In this document: positions 1 to 9,150 of the stretch, one piece after another
Numbering within the stretch: position 1 is the stretch's first letter
Layout: every line of letters begins with the position of its first letter
Assembly (NCBI GenBank): GCA_965215445.1
Contig: CBDCDT010000002.1
Coordinates: 1,612,001 to 1,676,000, forward strand
Reading direction: 5' to 3'
Source: CBDBLK01 sp965215445
Lineage (GTDB): Bacteria; Bdellovibrionota; Bacteriovoracia; Bacteriovoracales; Bacteriovoracaceae
Length of the DNA: 64,000 nucleotides
The notes under the pieces: model-generated
The model's input: only the letters and a program-made list of their open reading frames with translations
What the model was told of the DNA's origin: nothing
Database searches by the model: none
Made by a program: the position numbers and the translations under genes

Positions 1-1
1 G

Positions 2-772
2 AGAAGGCCGGGTGCCTTTGTCATTCGCCGGCTCGACTACAAGCGGGTGGTTTCGGTTCAGGCCACCATCGACAAGGCCAAAACCACTCCGGTGGCGGTG
101 GCCGAAACTTTCAGGCCGGAAGTAGAAAAAAGCTTGTCGTCAACTCCGGGGGTTATGTTTGAATTTGGCGGAGAAAATAAAAATACCAGGGAATCTATGA
201 GCAATTTGGCGCGCGCCGGACTGATCGCCCTGGGTCTGATTTTTCTCATTTTGGTGGTGATGTTTAATAGCCTCTGGCATTCCAGCGTGGTTTTGAGTGC
301 CGTGCCCTTAGGATTGATTGGGGTCATCTGGACGTTTTTGATAGCGGGCAAATCTTTGGGGTTTATGGCCTTGATGGGAGTGGTGGCCCTCTCCGGCGTA
401 GTGGTCAACGACTCTATCGTGCTGGTCAATTTTATCAACAAGAGGCGCAAAACCGAGAAGGATTTAATCACGGCGGTGATGGAGGCGGCGCGCTCGCGCT
501 TTCGGCCGGTGATTCTCACCACTTTCACTACGGTGGCGGGCCTTTTGCCGATCGCCCACCCTTTTATCTCCAAAATTTTGACTTTTGGAAGAACCGTGGA
601 CAGCGACCCCTTTATTCAGCCCATGGCCTTGAGCTTTGCCTGGGGCCTGATGTTTGCCTCTCTGGTGACCCTGGTTTTTGTCCCCTGTGGTTATATCTTT
701 TCCGAAAGAGTCAAAGACTTGTTTTTTCGATACATTTGGCCTTCGCGCGGGCCGGCCCATGCGCGGGAATAG
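2..772 (+). CDS. RND-family efflux transporter, C-terminal part (cut by window edge)
   Basis: The frame is open from the left edge, so only the last ~256 residues are visible. They contain the C-terminal membrane half of an AcrB/MMPL-type pump. A hydrophobic helix (LIALGLIFLILVVMF) is followed by the family's conserved loop and helix (GLIGV..., ALMGVVALSGVVVNDSIVLV) and the cytoplasmic stretch A..R.RPVILTT.TTVAGLLP, a hallmark of ACR_tran proteins. The family exports drugs, metals or lipids from the inner membrane or periplasm using the proton gradient; the substrate cannot be told from this part. The stop overlaps the chorismate synthase start by 14 bases, so the aro genes are probably co-transcribed with it. 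Confidence 0.93.
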   Translation, partial: RRPGAFVIRRLDYKRVVSVQATIDKAKTTPVAVAETFRPEVEKSLSSTPGVMFEFGGENKNTRESMSNLARAGLIALGLIFLILVVMFNSLWHSSVVLSAVPLGLIGVIWTFLIAGKSLGFMALMGVVALSGVVVNDSIVLVNFINKRRKTEKDLITAVMEAARSRFRPVILTTFTTVAGLLPIAHPFISKILTFGRTVDSDPFIQPMALSFAWGLMFASLVTLVFVPCGYIFSERVKDLFFRYIWPSRGPAHARE

Positions 773-1751
773 CTTCGGCAAAATGATTTCGTTGCTTTCC
801 TTCGGGGAATCCCACGGGCGCGCCATGGGGGCGGTGGTGGACGGTATTCCCGCCGGCCTGGACTTTTGTCTGGAGGACTTACAAGAAAAACTCGACCGTC
901 GCGCTCCCGGAAGACTGGCGGGAACTACCGCAAGGTGCGAACCCGACCGCGCCGAAGTTTTGTCGGGAATTTTTGAAAATCAAACCCTGGGTACTCCCAT
1001 TGCGGTAGTGGTTTATAATCGGGATGCCAAAAGCTCCGATTATGCCTGGGCCAAAACAGAAGAGCGCCCCGGACACGCCGACCGGACGACGCTGCAAAAA
1101 TATGGACAGCGCGACTGGCGCGGTGGCGGGCGCGCCAGTGGGCGGGAAACACTGGCGCGGGTGATTGGCGGTTATTTTGCCTCGCTGGTAATTCCCCGGG
1201 TTTTTGTCAGGGCCTATACTTCCCAGCTCGGGCCTTTTTGCTTTGAGGGTATTCCCGCAGACCTTAAAACTGATTTTGGCGCTTACGCCTTTCCCGATCG
1301 CTCTCGGGAAGAGGGGATTGCCAACTATCTTTTGGGCCTGCAAGAGGCGGGCGAATCTTGCGGCGGCAAGGTCGCAGTGCTGGTGGACAACTGTCCGGCC
1401 GGTCTGGGTGAGCCAATCTTTGACAAACTCAAGGCGGATTTGTCCAAGGCGTTTTTGTCCATCGGAGGTGCGGTGGCCTTTAGCTATGGCCTGGGAGAGC
1501 AAATGAGTGAACTTTCGGGCATGCAAGTTTCCCGTGATCGCTCTTCTTTTGGAGGCATTGAAGGGGGCATCAGCAACGGCGAGCGCATCACTTTGCAAGT
1601 GACCTTCAAACCCCCCAGCACGGTGGGAAAAAAAGCGCGCGAGGGCAGGCACGACCCTTGCATCGTCCCCCGCGCAATCCCCGTAGTAGAGGCCATGGCC
1701 AAACTGGTTTTGGCGGATCACTTTTTGAGGCAAAGGGCCTATGCGCTCTGA
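759..1751 (+). CDS. aroC: Chorismate synthase
   Basis: Converts 5-enolpyruvylshikimate-3-phosphate to chorismate with reduced FMN, the last step of the shikimate pathway, in the cytoplasm. The 330-residue product begins MRGNSFGK and has FGESHG at about residues 15-20, RPGHAD near 105 and the GGGRASGRET signature near 125, all family landmarks. A longer frame exists upstream, but it is only the overlap with the RND gene. The ATG at 759 gives the usual N-terminus. The length is a little short of the usual ~350-360. It heads an aroC-aroB-aroA cluster with overlapping ends. Confidence 0.95.
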   Translation: MRGNSFGKMISLLSFGESHGRAMGAVVDGIPAGLDFCLEDLQEKLDRRAPGRLAGTTARCEPDRAEVLSGIFENQTLGTPIAVVVYNRDAKSSDYAWAKTEERPGHADRTTLQKYGQRDWRGGGRASGRETLARVIGGYFASLVIPRVFVRAYTSQLGPFCFEGIPADLKTDFGAYAFPDRSREEGIANYLLGLQEAGESCGGKVAVLVDNCPAGLGEPIFDKLKADLSKAFLSIGGAVAFSYGLGEQMSELSGMQVSRDRSSFGGIEGGISNGERITLQVTFKPPSTVGKKAREGRHDPCIVPRAIPVVEAMAKLVLADHFLRQRAYAL

Positions 1752-2760
1752 AGTCATCACCCCGGGACTTTCCTATTTGCATCGGGAGTGGCGGCACATT
1801 CCCGGCGACACGCTTTTAGTGGTGACCGACGCCAAAGTGAGAGAACTTTATCACTCCAAACTGGGCCTGGAGGAAGTTGTCGAAAAAAAAGTCTTCACTT
1901 TTGAAGTTCCCCGAGGTGAGGCCGCCAAGACCAAACATACTTATTGTGCGGCACTAGATTTTTTTCTCAAGCAAAGGATTCACCCCCGCACCCACCTGGT
2001 GGCGGTGGGAGGAGGAGCGCTCAGCGATGTGGCGGGGTTGGTGGCGGCCACGCTTTTGCGGGGACTCGACTGGAGTGTGGTACCCACTACGCTGCTTTCC
2101 ATGGTGGACGCTAGTATCGGGGGCAAAGTCGGCATCAACTGGGGCGGGGCCAAAAATCAAGTGGGCAGTATCCATTTTCCCCGGCACATTTTTTTATGTC
2201 CCGAATTTCTTGCCAGCTTGAGTGACGACGAGTGGAGCAGTGGAGTGGGCGAAGTGGTCAAGTACGGTTTTTTGAGTGCCCACATTTGCCATTTATTGGA
2301 AAAGGGAAGGCCTTTGGGAGAAATCATTTTGGCCTGTGCTGATTATAAGCAAGGTTTGGTTGCCGCTAAAGACCGCCAGGCCCTCAACCTGGGCCACACC
2401 TTTGGCCACGCCTTGGAAAAATTGTATTGCCTGCCCCACGGAGAGGCGGTGTATTGGGGCATGGCACTCATCTTTTCATTGTACGGAGGGCGCGACTTTT
2501 TGCCCCTGCTCAAAGAGTGGACGCAAAAACTGTGGCCATCTCCTCGTTGGAAGTTACCCGCTCCCTGGTGTGCCGAGGGGTTTCCCACGGATGCGGTCTT
2601 TGAGCTGATTTTAAAAGATAAAAAGGCGGTCTCCCGCGAGGCGATCGAACTGGTTTTAGTTGCGGAACCAGGGCGCCCCACAACTGAAGTGGTGACCTTT
2701 TATCAACTGGAAAAGCGCTTGAGGGAGCACGGTGAGTTGCTGGAAAATTTCTCCCTGTAA
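1741..2760 (+). CDS. aroB: 3-dehydroquinate synthase
   Basis: Catalyses the second step of the shikimate pathway, DAHP to 3-dehydroquinate, using NAD and a divalent metal. The NAD-binding GGGALSDVAG (about residues 90-99), the DASIGGKVGIN block near 123 and the metal-ligand motif LNLGHTFGHALE near 216-227 are visible. At 339 residues it is near the family norm. The start ATG lies inside the last codons of aroC (11-base overlap), so the two are probably translationally coupled. Confidence 0.95.
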   Translation: MRSEVITPGLSYLHREWRHIPGDTLLVVTDAKVRELYHSKLGLEEVVEKKVFTFEVPRGEAAKTKHTYCAALDFFLKQRIHPRTHLVAVGGGALSDVAGLVAATLLRGLDWSVVPTTLLSMVDASIGGKVGINWGGAKNQVGSIHFPRHIFLCPEFLASLSDDEWSSGVGEVVKYGFLSAHICHLLEKGRPLGEIILACADYKQGLVAAKDRQALNLGHTFGHALEKLYCLPHGEAVYWGMALIFSLYGGRDFLPLLKEWTQKLWPSPRWKLPAPWCAEGFPTDAVFELILKDKKAVSREAIELVLVAEPGRPTTEVVTFYQLEKRLREHGELLENFSL

Positions 2761-3934
2761 AGACACCTCCTCCGTGCAGCACTTGCGGGTGCCGGGTTCC
2801 AAAAGCTATGCCACCCGCCTGCTAATTTTGGCGGCGTTAAAACCAGACCCTGTCAAAATTTTTGACCTGCCCGAATCCAGCGACGTTTTGACTCTGCTCG
2901 ATTGCTTAAAAAAAATTGGCCTTGGCATTTCCCGGACTGGAGCGGATGTCGTGATTGAAAATTCCTTTCCCGCCTGCGAACCGATGGATGCCCCTCCCTT
3001 GAGTCTTTCCACCGGAGACGGGGGCACCACCAACCGCTTTTTGCTAGGCCTGTTGGCACGGGGAAAGAGGATGTATCAATTGAATCCTTCGGGACGCATA
3101 AAAGAGCGCCCCGTGCAGGAGTTGTGGCAGGCCTTGCGCTTGCTGGGGGCGCAGGTGAGTGCCGGGAAAGTTCAAGGCCCTGTCGTTTGGGGGAAGAAAG
3201 TCTGCGTCGATGCAAGCAGCTCTTCCCAAATGGCCAGCTCTTTGGCGCTCGCTCTGGCCGATACCGAAGCAGAAATTGTGCCCAAAAATCTGCTCGCTTC
3301 CCAAACCTATTGGTGGCTCACCCAAAAGCTGGTTTCTGATTTTCGAGAGGGAAGTTTGAACTGGCGCGTGCCGGTGGATTGGTCGGGGGCCGCCCCCCTT
3401 TTGGGTACGGGCCTTTTAATCAATCCGGTTTTGTTGGAAAACTGCCAGACCCCCGACCCGCTCCAGGCCGATGGCCGATTTTTGGGACTGATTAAAGAGA
3501 TGGGTGGAAACCCTCGCGCGACTCCGGGCGGCCTGTCTCTTTTTCCGGCGCGCAGATTGCAAGCGATCAAAGTCGATGCCCGCCACTTCCCCGATCTCAT
3601 CCCCAGTTTGAGTTTTGTGTGCAGTTATGCCAAGGGCACCAGCGTGTTTGAAAACCTCAGCGTTTTACGGCATAAAGAAAGCGACCGGCTGGCCCAAATC
3701 CAGCGCTTGCTGACCCATTTTGGGGTGAAGCACGCCTTCAAGGCCCGCGCCTGCTCATTGGAAATTTATGGCCCCACTCCCAGGAGTGAGCGGCCTTCCA
3801 GCTATACCGCCCCCAATGACCACCGCATGATTATGAGTGCCGCTTTGTTTATGCGCTATAATGGCGGGGGAACTTTGTTCAACGTCCATCCCGTCGCCAA
3901 GTCCTTTGCCCATTTTAATTCCACTCTTCTTTGA
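2732..3934 (+). CDS. aroA: 3-phosphoshikimate 1-carboxyvinyltransferase (EPSP synthase)
   Basis: Adds the enolpyruvyl group of PEP to shikimate-3-phosphate, giving the substrate of the neighbouring AroC. Recognised by VPGSKSYATRLL near residue 20, the GTT.RF loop in the form GDGGTTNRF near 95, RHKESDRLAQ near 311 and PNDHRM near 353. The protein is 400 residues, shorter than the usual ~430. The start is probably GTG at 2732, 29 bases inside aroB; a later GTG at 2775 is possible. Sequence around the active site is somewhat divergent, so enzyme class and inhibitor sensitivity cannot be stated. Its 3' end overlaps yebC on the other strand by 20 bases. Confidence 0.92.
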   Translation: MSCWKISPCKDTSSVQHLRVPGSKSYATRLLILAALKPDPVKIFDLPESSDVLTLLDCLKKIGLGISRTGADVVIENSFPACEPMDAPPLSLSTGDGGTTNRFLLGLLARGKRMYQLNPSGRIKERPVQELWQALRLLGAQVSAGKVQGPVVWGKKVCVDASSSSQMASSLALALADTEAEIVPKNLLASQTYWWLTQKLVSDFREGSLNWRVPVDWSGAAPLLGTGLLINPVLLENCQTPDPLQADGRFLGLIKEMGGNPRATPGGLSLFPARRLQAIKVDARHFPDLIPSLSFVCSYAKGTSVFENLSVLRHKESDRLAQIQRLLTHFGVKHAFKARACSLEIYGPTPRSERPSSYTAPNDHRMIMSAALFMRYNGGGTLFNVHPVAKSFAHFNSTLL

Positions 3935-4652
3935 ACTCGACGTTGTGGTAGACTTTTTGAACGTCGTCATCGTCTTCGAGGGCATCCAGCAGTTTGAGAA
4001 AGGCTTGGTAGGTGCTCTGGTCGCTGAGAGATTTTTCTTCGAGGGGCAGGCGTTGCAAATTGGCCGCGCCTATTTCGATTCCCATGTCTTGCAGATTTTT
4101 GTAGACCAGACCGTAGTCTTCCATGGCACTGGTGACGGTGATGTTGCCATCTTCGAGTTCCACGTCTTCGGCCCCGGCGTCGATCAGATTTAAAGTCAAT
4201 TCGTCTTCGTCACATTCGGGCGGCAGGGGAAAAGTGAAAACCCCTTTGTGGGAAAAGACAAATTCCAGACAGCCGTCTTTGCCCAAATTGCCACCGTATT
4301 TTCTAAAGTACGAGCGCACGTTGCCCACCGTGCGGGTTTTATTGTCGGTGGCGCACTCCACGAATAGGGCGCTGCCCTCGGGGCCATAACCTTCAAAAGT
4401 CGTCTCTTCCAGAGCGCTGCTTTCCCCACCACTGGCCTTTTTAATCGCCTTGTCGATGTTGTCCTTGGGGACATTTTGTCCCCGCGCAGTTTGAATCGCC
4501 AGGCGCAGGCGCGGATTGGCATCGGGTTCGGGGCCGGCTGATTTCACCGCCACGGCGATTTCCTTAATCAGTTTGGTAAAAATTTTGCCCCGCTTGGCAT
4601 CTTTGAGGCCTTTGCGGTGGCGGATATTGGCCCATTTACTATGCCCCGCCAT
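3915..4652 (-). CDS. yebC: YebC/PmpR-family protein
   Basis: A 245-residue protein starting MAGHSKWANIRHRKG, with FTKLIKEI, GPEPDANPRLR and ARGQNVPKDNIDKAI, which are invariant landmarks of the YebC/TACO1 family. Members act as DNA-binding regulators or as translation factors that relieve ribosome stalling at proline runs; which applies here is unknown. The start codon lies inside the end of the upstream minus-strand gene (14-base overlap, as 4639-5925 is read first), so the two form a transcription unit, although ATG spacing suggests independent initiation too. Confidence 0.95.
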   Translation of the reverse strand: MAGHSKWANIRHRKGLKDAKRGKIFTKLIKEIAVAVKSAGPEPDANPRLRLAIQTARGQNVPKDNIDKAIKKASGGESSALEETTFEGYGPEGSALFVECATDNKTRTVGNVRSYFRKYGGNLGKDGCLEFVFSHKGVFTFPLPPECDEDELTLNLIDAGAEDVELEDGNITVTSAMEDYGLVYKNLQDMGIEIGAANLQRLPLEEKSLSDQSTYQAFLKLLDALEDDDDVQKVYHNVEFKEEWN

Positions 4653-5925
4653 GACCTCTCCGCAGGTAAAAAAAGAAAAGGCCCACCAGGCCCAGGCCTA
4701 AGAGATAGGGAAAATAGCGCAAAATTCCGTAGAGCAGGTAGGCCACTCCCCGCACGCTGTAGGCAAGCATCGGAGATTTTAAAATCAGGGGGGCGTACGC
4801 CGGGGCGGTGGCGTAATAGGTCGAAACCAGCGCCTTTCCCAGGGAAAAAGACAGCAAAACCCGGTCGCGGAAATTGCGAAAAAAGTCGATCACAAAGTGC
4901 CTGCGGCCAAATCCCGCCGTCAGCAGATAGCACTGATCTTTTTGTAAAAGAGAGAGGATTTCTTGCGGGGATTCAATCAAACTTTGCGACATCCGCGAGG
5001 CAAAACCAAATTTATCCACATACAGCAGGCGGATGGCGTAGCAATGGCCGTTTGTGAGATTTTTGACGTTGGCATCCCCTCCGATTGAAAGACTGTCCAG
5101 AGTTTGCAAACGCCCGTCGGTGGGAGTGCGGTTGCGATAGAGGACGGGTTGGGGGTCTGCTCTGAGTACGCATGGGGGGTCTTCCACAACGTAGGCATAG
5201 AGGGAGTCGGTGTGCGAGGGGCTGAAGCCGCTAAAAGTGGAGTGTAATTGCCTGTCTCCCTTGTACAGACTTTGCAGGTTGATTTCATTTTGTCCGTCAA
5301 TGGTGTTGCTCAAGTAAAGATGGTAAAACAATTTGGTCTCTACGTCGGCCTGGGCAATTTCCTGTCCATTGTTGTAGCGGGTTTCGCTTATAAAAAAGAG
5401 CAGGTGGTAGTCTCTGGTTTGATTTGGTGTTTGGGTATTGGTCACAAACGGGGCGCAGTCGTAGACGGGACACAATTCATCAAAACTTATTGTTATCGGC
5501 AGATTGCCGTTGTTGGAGTTCAGTTGACGGGCATTTTGAATAACAGTATATCCCGAATTGCTTTCTGCAGCGACATGGAGGTATTGAGGTGAGATGTTTT
5601 CCAAATTGATTTGCAGCCTGAAGTGGATTTCTCCCGTGCCGCTCGCAGAGGAAGTAATGTCGGGAAGAATATTTCGGGTAAAATAATCAGCATTGTTACC
5701 CGCTTCGAGGGGAATGTAGACCTTGATGGCCTCGCTTTCACTCCCTCCCTCTTCCAAACCGGTATTGAGGGTATCGCTGCCGACACTTGGGGTGGCGTCG
5801 CTCAGTCTCACCACGGGATAGATTTCATCCTGGGGCGTGTTGCTTTCTCGCCAGACGGCATCGTAGATGGTGGCGCTCCAGGTCGAAATATTGAAAAGCA
5901 AGAGAATGATGATTTTTAAGGCCAT
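4639..5925 (-). CDS. Exported, C-terminally membrane-anchored protein of unknown function
   Basis: A 428-residue protein not recognised by family. It opens with a signal-peptide-like segment (MALKIIILLLFNISTWSA) and continues as a mainly beta-type, Asn/Thr/Tyr-rich region with scattered Cys. It ends with a hydrophobic helix (FPYLLGLGLVGLFFFYLRR) followed by a positively charged tail, the topology of a periplasmic or surface protein tethered by its C-terminus in the manner of GlyGly/PGF-CTERM-like or C-tail anchors. It sits directly upstream of yebC and overlaps it. Function unknown. Confidence 0.8.
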   Translation of the reverse strand: MALKIIILLLFNISTWSATIYDAVWRESNTPQDEIYPVVRLSDATPSVGSDTLNTGLEEGGSESEAIKVYIPLEAGNNADYFTRNILPDITSSASGTGEIHFRLQINLENISPQYLHVAAESNSGYTVIQNARQLNSNNGNLPITISFDELCPVYDCAPFVTNTQTPNQTRDYHLLFFISETRYNNGQEIAQADVETKLFYHLYLSNTIDGQNEINLQSLYKGDRQLHSTFSGFSPSHTDSLYAYVVEDPPCVLRADPQPVLYRNRTPTDGRLQTLDSLSIGGDANVKNLTNGHCYAIRLLYVDKFGFASRMSQSLIESPQEILSLLQKDQCYLLTAGFGRRHFVIDFFRNFRDRVLLSFSLGKALVSTYYATAPAYAPLILKSPMLAYSVRGVAYLLYGILRYFPYLLGLGLVGLFFFYLRRGHGGA

Positions 5926-5952
5926 ACCCCATTTTAGTTGCTCTTAGCAGCA

Positions 5953-5981
5953 TTGACAATGCCTTTTGTTTTTTGTAACAA
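5953..5981 (+). promoter_or_regulatory. Candidate sigma-70 promoter for rpsD
   Basis: TTGACA at 5953-5958 is followed after 17 bases by TAACAA at 5976-5981. The -35 is perfect and the -10 weak (three of six consensus positions). It lies about 30 bases before the rpsD start, in the 86-base gap after the divergent gene. Confidence 0.4.
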
Positions 5982-6011
5982 CACTTTTAGGTCTGAAAAA
6001 GGGAGATGGTT

Positions 6012-6647
6012 ATGGCGAAAGCGACCACGGGCAAGGCCCGCTTTAAAATTCAACGTGCTTTGGGACTGGAACTTCCGGGATTGGGCAAGGCCGGTGCCCT
6101 CGAACGCAGGCCCTATGGGCCAGGGGTTCACGGCAACCGCCGCAGGAAAATTTCGGATTATGCCGTCCGCCTGAAGGAAAAACAAAAATTGGTTTATCAT
6201 TACGGGCTGCGTGAGCGGCAGTTGGTCAATTATGTCAAGTCGGCCAAGCGCCAGACCGGTGGCAGGCCGTGGATGGAAGTTTTGCTGACCACGCTCGAAC
6301 GCCGCCTCAACAACGTCATTTTTCGCCTCAACTGGGCGCCCTCGATTCCGGCCGCCTCGCAGATGGTTTCTCACGGGCAGGTGCTGGTCAATGGCAAAAA
6401 AGTCGATCGCGCTTCCTTTTTGGTAGGTGTCGGGGACGTGGTGGAACTCTCCGGCCGGGGTTATAAAAATCAAAGCTATAAACGCTGTCTGGAAACTCCC
6501 CGCCTGCCGGCGGTTCCCGGCTGTTGGTCGATGGAAGGGACTGAAGACCAGAAAAAGGCCAAGTTGTCGGTCGCTCCCCTGCCGGAAGATGTGCCCTTTG
6601 CCTTTGTCGATCAGTTGGTGATCGAGCACTACTGGAAAGTTAAGTAG
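6012..6647 (+). CDS. rpsD: 30S ribosomal protein S4, divergent stand-alone copy
   Basis: S4 binds 16S rRNA early in small-subunit assembly. The 211-residue product (ATG 6012, preceded at six bases by GGGAG) shows the S4 body (RRPYGPGVHG.RR.K.SDY, LKEKQK..YHYGLRERQ) and the S4 RNA-binding domain (LERRLNNVIFRL...SQMVSHGQVLVNGKKVDRASFLV..GD). It lacks the N-terminal zinc cysteines, so it is a C-minus form. It is not in the usual rpsM-rpsK-rpsD-rpoA cluster, so it may be a relocated or second copy. It is followed after 8 bases by a lipoprotein-like gene. Confidence 0.93.
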   Translation: MAKATTGKARFKIQRALGLELPGLGKAGALERRPYGPGVHGNRRRKISDYAVRLKEKQKLVYHYGLRERQLVNYVKSAKRQTGGRPWMEVLLTTLERRLNNVIFRLNWAPSIPAASQMVSHGQVLVNGKKVDRASFLVGVGDVVELSGRGYKNQSYKRCLETPRLPAVPGCWSMEGTEDQKKAKLSVAPLPEDVPFAFVDQLVIEHYWKVK

Positions 6648-6655
6648 TCTCGCTC

Positions 6656-7189
6656 ATGTCTCAGGCCATCTTTTTGCTGTTTGTGCTTTTGGCATCGTCA
6701 TCTTGTACTGCCGACTATTATTATTGTGACCGTCCACCTGGGGCAAGTACTTGGACTGTCTCACAAATCGTCACGGTTGAGGGCACGGCACCCCATCGAA
6801 CCATGTCCAATGTTTTTGTGCCATGGGAATTTTATCGCAGTTACGATGGGGAAAGAGAAATCATAAGCGTCTACAAAAAACATCACCCTTCCTGGTCAAA
6901 GTATAGAATTTATAAATTGGATTTTTCCTCCACTCCGCCCAGGTTTTGGCACGGTTACGGAGACCACTTTACCTCCGAGCAGTTTGAAGGCATTTATGGG
7001 ATGCCCTTTGAAAAAAAGCATATTGTCGATCCCTCATTGCTCAAATACCTTCCGGAAAAAGAGCAAGGCCAGGTTTCCAGGGCCTATTTTGATAAACGCT
7101 TGACACAAAATTGTAAGAATATGGGAGTGCTGGAATACAAGATGAGGTCTTTTATGCGCTTTTTGACCCGCTTTATTCCGACAGCGTGA
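6656..7189 (+). CDS. Small exported protein, possible lipoprotein
   Basis: A 177-residue protein of unknown family. The N-terminus is hydrophobic and ends at a Cys (FVLLASSSC), fitting either a lipobox with an unusual Ser at -3 or a simple signal peptide. The mature part is rich in Tyr, Phe and His with a few Cys. It starts 8 bases after rpsD, and its stop overlaps the start of the following subtilase-like gene (TGATG), so the two are probably made together, perhaps as protease and partner. Confidence 0.75.
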   Translation: MSQAIFLLFVLLASSSCTADYYYCDRPPGASTWTVSQIVTVEGTAPHRTMSNVFVPWEFYRSYDGEREIISVYKKHHPSWSKYRIYKLDFSSTPPRFWHGYGDHFTSEQFEGIYGMPFEKKHIVDPSLLKYLPEKEQGQVSRAYFDKRLTQNCKNMGVLEYKMRSFMRFLTRFIPTA

Positions 7190-9150
7190 TGAGGGCCATC
7201 CTCTGTTTTGCCATGGTCTGGCCCATTTTTGCCTTTGCCAAGGCCCACAAAGAACAGTGCTCGTTTCCCCCGAGGGTAGCAGGAGAAGCGTGGAATCTAT
7301 TCTGGGCGCAGCACTATGTGGGCGCAGACTTACTTAGGCAAGACATTGAAAAAATGGAAGTGGATGCCGATGCCGTCCGCAGTCTGATCGGGATTTGGGA
7401 TACCAGTCAGAGAAATCACGGGGAGTACGTCAGTCATCTGGTGGCCGGCCCCACTCCCGCAGCAGTGATTCCCCTGGATCAGGCGCTGGCCTATTTTAAA
7501 GGTGATATTTTTACAGCGTGTCTGGAGCGCAGCTCTTGCCTGCCCTATATCAACTATTCCATGGAGTGGTTGGAGAATTACTTTCTTGCCGATATGGCCT
7601 TTCGTTTAAGTTCAAAGGGAAGCACCCTCATTACTTCGGCGGATAATGACCGTTCCGCCGTAGGCCCTGCCAAAAGTGGGAGTGCCAGAGAGGGAAATAT
7701 TATCCTGGTGACGAGTCTCGCTCCCAGTGGCCATCCGTCGAGCTTTACTAACTACGCAGATTCCACAACCGTTGCCGTTCCGGCGGATCGGTCGATGCGA
7801 AGCTATAATTTGGAGGGAGGGGCGGGAGTTTTTGGCGGAACCAGTGGCGCTGCCCCGTTGGTGACGGGCGCGTTGGGAGGGTTTTCCCTTTTGAGTGGAT
7901 ATGTGCTGGGAACGCGGGAGATTGAGCGCCTTTTGAAAAAAACCGCCATTCCTCTGACCGGTTTACCGCGCTCTAATTTGATTGGTGCGGGAATGCTCAA
8001 TGCCTATAAAATTGGCCGGGTGGCCGACAGGCTTACCCAGCGTTGTGGAGAAAAAAAAGAGTGCATGGCCTCCCTTTTGAAGACGGAAGAGCTTTATGAT
8101 TTTGACAGGGGATTTGATTGGGAGGGAGTTGCTTTTGACCAACTCGGCGCTTGTCAAAAGACCGCTGCCTTTAGCGATCTCCGTCGGGCGGCCTTTTTAA
8201 ACCCCCAGCGGGCAGAGCTATGGCAGGAAATTGCCCGCGTGAAAGAAAAGTATTTTTCAGGTGGAGCGGAGTTTTATTTGTCCCTGGCCCAAAGAGTGGG
8301 GCAAACTGATCGCGAACTGCTTATAGACATTTGCCGGGGAGGGAAAAAGGCCCGTTTGGCAAAATACCTGGGGGAAGCAGACCTGGCTTCTCTTTTGTCC
8401 TTTCCCTTTTGTCATGCCGAGACTTTAAAGTATGTGGCGGGTGCTCTTTTTGCGGATTGGGTTTTGGATTCGGAAAGTCTGGCCAAAAGCTTGCTCAAAC
8501 GGCCCGAAATAGATTCCTCAGTACTCGCTTCTCTGGCCAGTTTGAGTGGAAGTCACGCCCATAAGCTTGCAGACCTTGGCGGATTGTTGAACGCCATTTT
8601 TGGTCACGAACAGACCAATTCGCTGGTGCTCGCCTCAACGGCAGAGGCGGTTGGCAAAAACTTTGAAGAATGGGGCCATTCCCGAGAATTTGTGGGTCAG
8701 ATTTTTGCTCACCAAAAAATTGGTTCGGCGGTACTTGCCTCCCTGAGCGCAGTGGTGAGTAAAAACTTTGACAAATTTATGGATGCAGAAAAGTTTTTGA
8801 ATCAGATTTTGGGCCATGAAAAAGTGGATGGGTTGGCCTTGGTGCGTCTGGCGGGAGCGGTCAGTATCAACTACAACAAAATGTCGAATCCGGAAAAGTT
8901 TTTGGAGCAGATTCTTGCCCACCGAAAAACCGATGCCAGAGTTTTGGCAATTTTCATCTATGCCGTCAAAAAGAACGCTCTCGGGATTGTGGCCCTGGAA
9001 AAGCTTTTGCGTGGGATTTTGGGCCACCCATCAGTGGATTGGCATATTCTCAACAATTTGGCGCGCATAACGCAAGACCATGCGGACAGGATTGAGGGTT
9101 CTCAAGAGTTGTTGGAGCGGATTTCCCTCGAACTTAAATCTTCCCAGTGA
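7189..9150 (+). CDS. Secreted subtilisin-like (S8) protease with C-terminal helical repeats
   Basis: A 653-residue protein with a signal peptide (AILCFAMVWPIFAFAKA). The first ~280 residues follow the S8 order: Asp about 71 in IWDTS, His about 77 in NHGEYVSHLVAG, an oxyanion region ITSADND near 150, SSFTNYADSTTVAVPA near 185 and the Ser motif GGTSGAAPLVTGA with Ser about 219, then LIGAGMLNAYKI. Asp and His are only six residues apart, much closer than in subtilisin, so activity is uncertain. From about residue 440 the chain is a run of ~40-residue helical repeats (pattern: F/L-L..IL.H.K, then VLA.LA.AV..N), an alpha-solenoid. A GTG three bases upstream could also start it. The 3' end overlaps nadD by 49 bases. 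Confidence 0.8.
   Translation: MRAILCFAMVWPIFAFAKAHKEQCSFPPRVAGEAWNLFWAQHYVGADLLRQDIEKMEVDADAVRSLIGIWDTSQRNHGEYVSHLVAGPTPAAVIPLDQALAYFKGDIFTACLERSSCLPYINYSMEWLENYFLADMAFRLSSKGSTLITSADNDRSAVGPAKSGSAREGNIILVTSLAPSGHPSSFTNYADSTTVAVPADRSMRSYNLEGGAGVFGGTSGAAPLVTGALGGFSLLSGYVLGTREIERLLKKTAIPLTGLPRSNLIGAGMLNAYKIGRVADRLTQRCGEKKECMASLLKTEELYDFDRGFDWEGVAFDQLGACQKTAAFSDLRRAAFLNPQRAELWQEIARVKEKYFSGGAEFYLSLAQRVGQTDRELLIDICRGGKKARLAKYLGEADLASLLSFPFCHAETLKYVAGALFADWVLDSESLAKSLLKRPEIDSSVLASLASLSGSHAHKLADLGGLLNAIFGHEQTNSLVLASTAEAVGKNFEEWGHSREFVGQIFAHQKIGSAVLASLSAVVSKNFDKFMDAEKFLNQILGHEKVDGLALVRLAGAVSINYNKMSNPEKFLEQILAHRKTDARVLAIFIYAVKKNALGIVALEKLLRGILGHPSVDWHILNNLARITQDHADRIEGSQELLERISLELKSSQ

Noticed and set aside
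879..1760. 293-codon antisense frame over aroC
   Set aside because: Shadow of aroC; no family match, and the plus strand carries all chorismate synthase landmarks.
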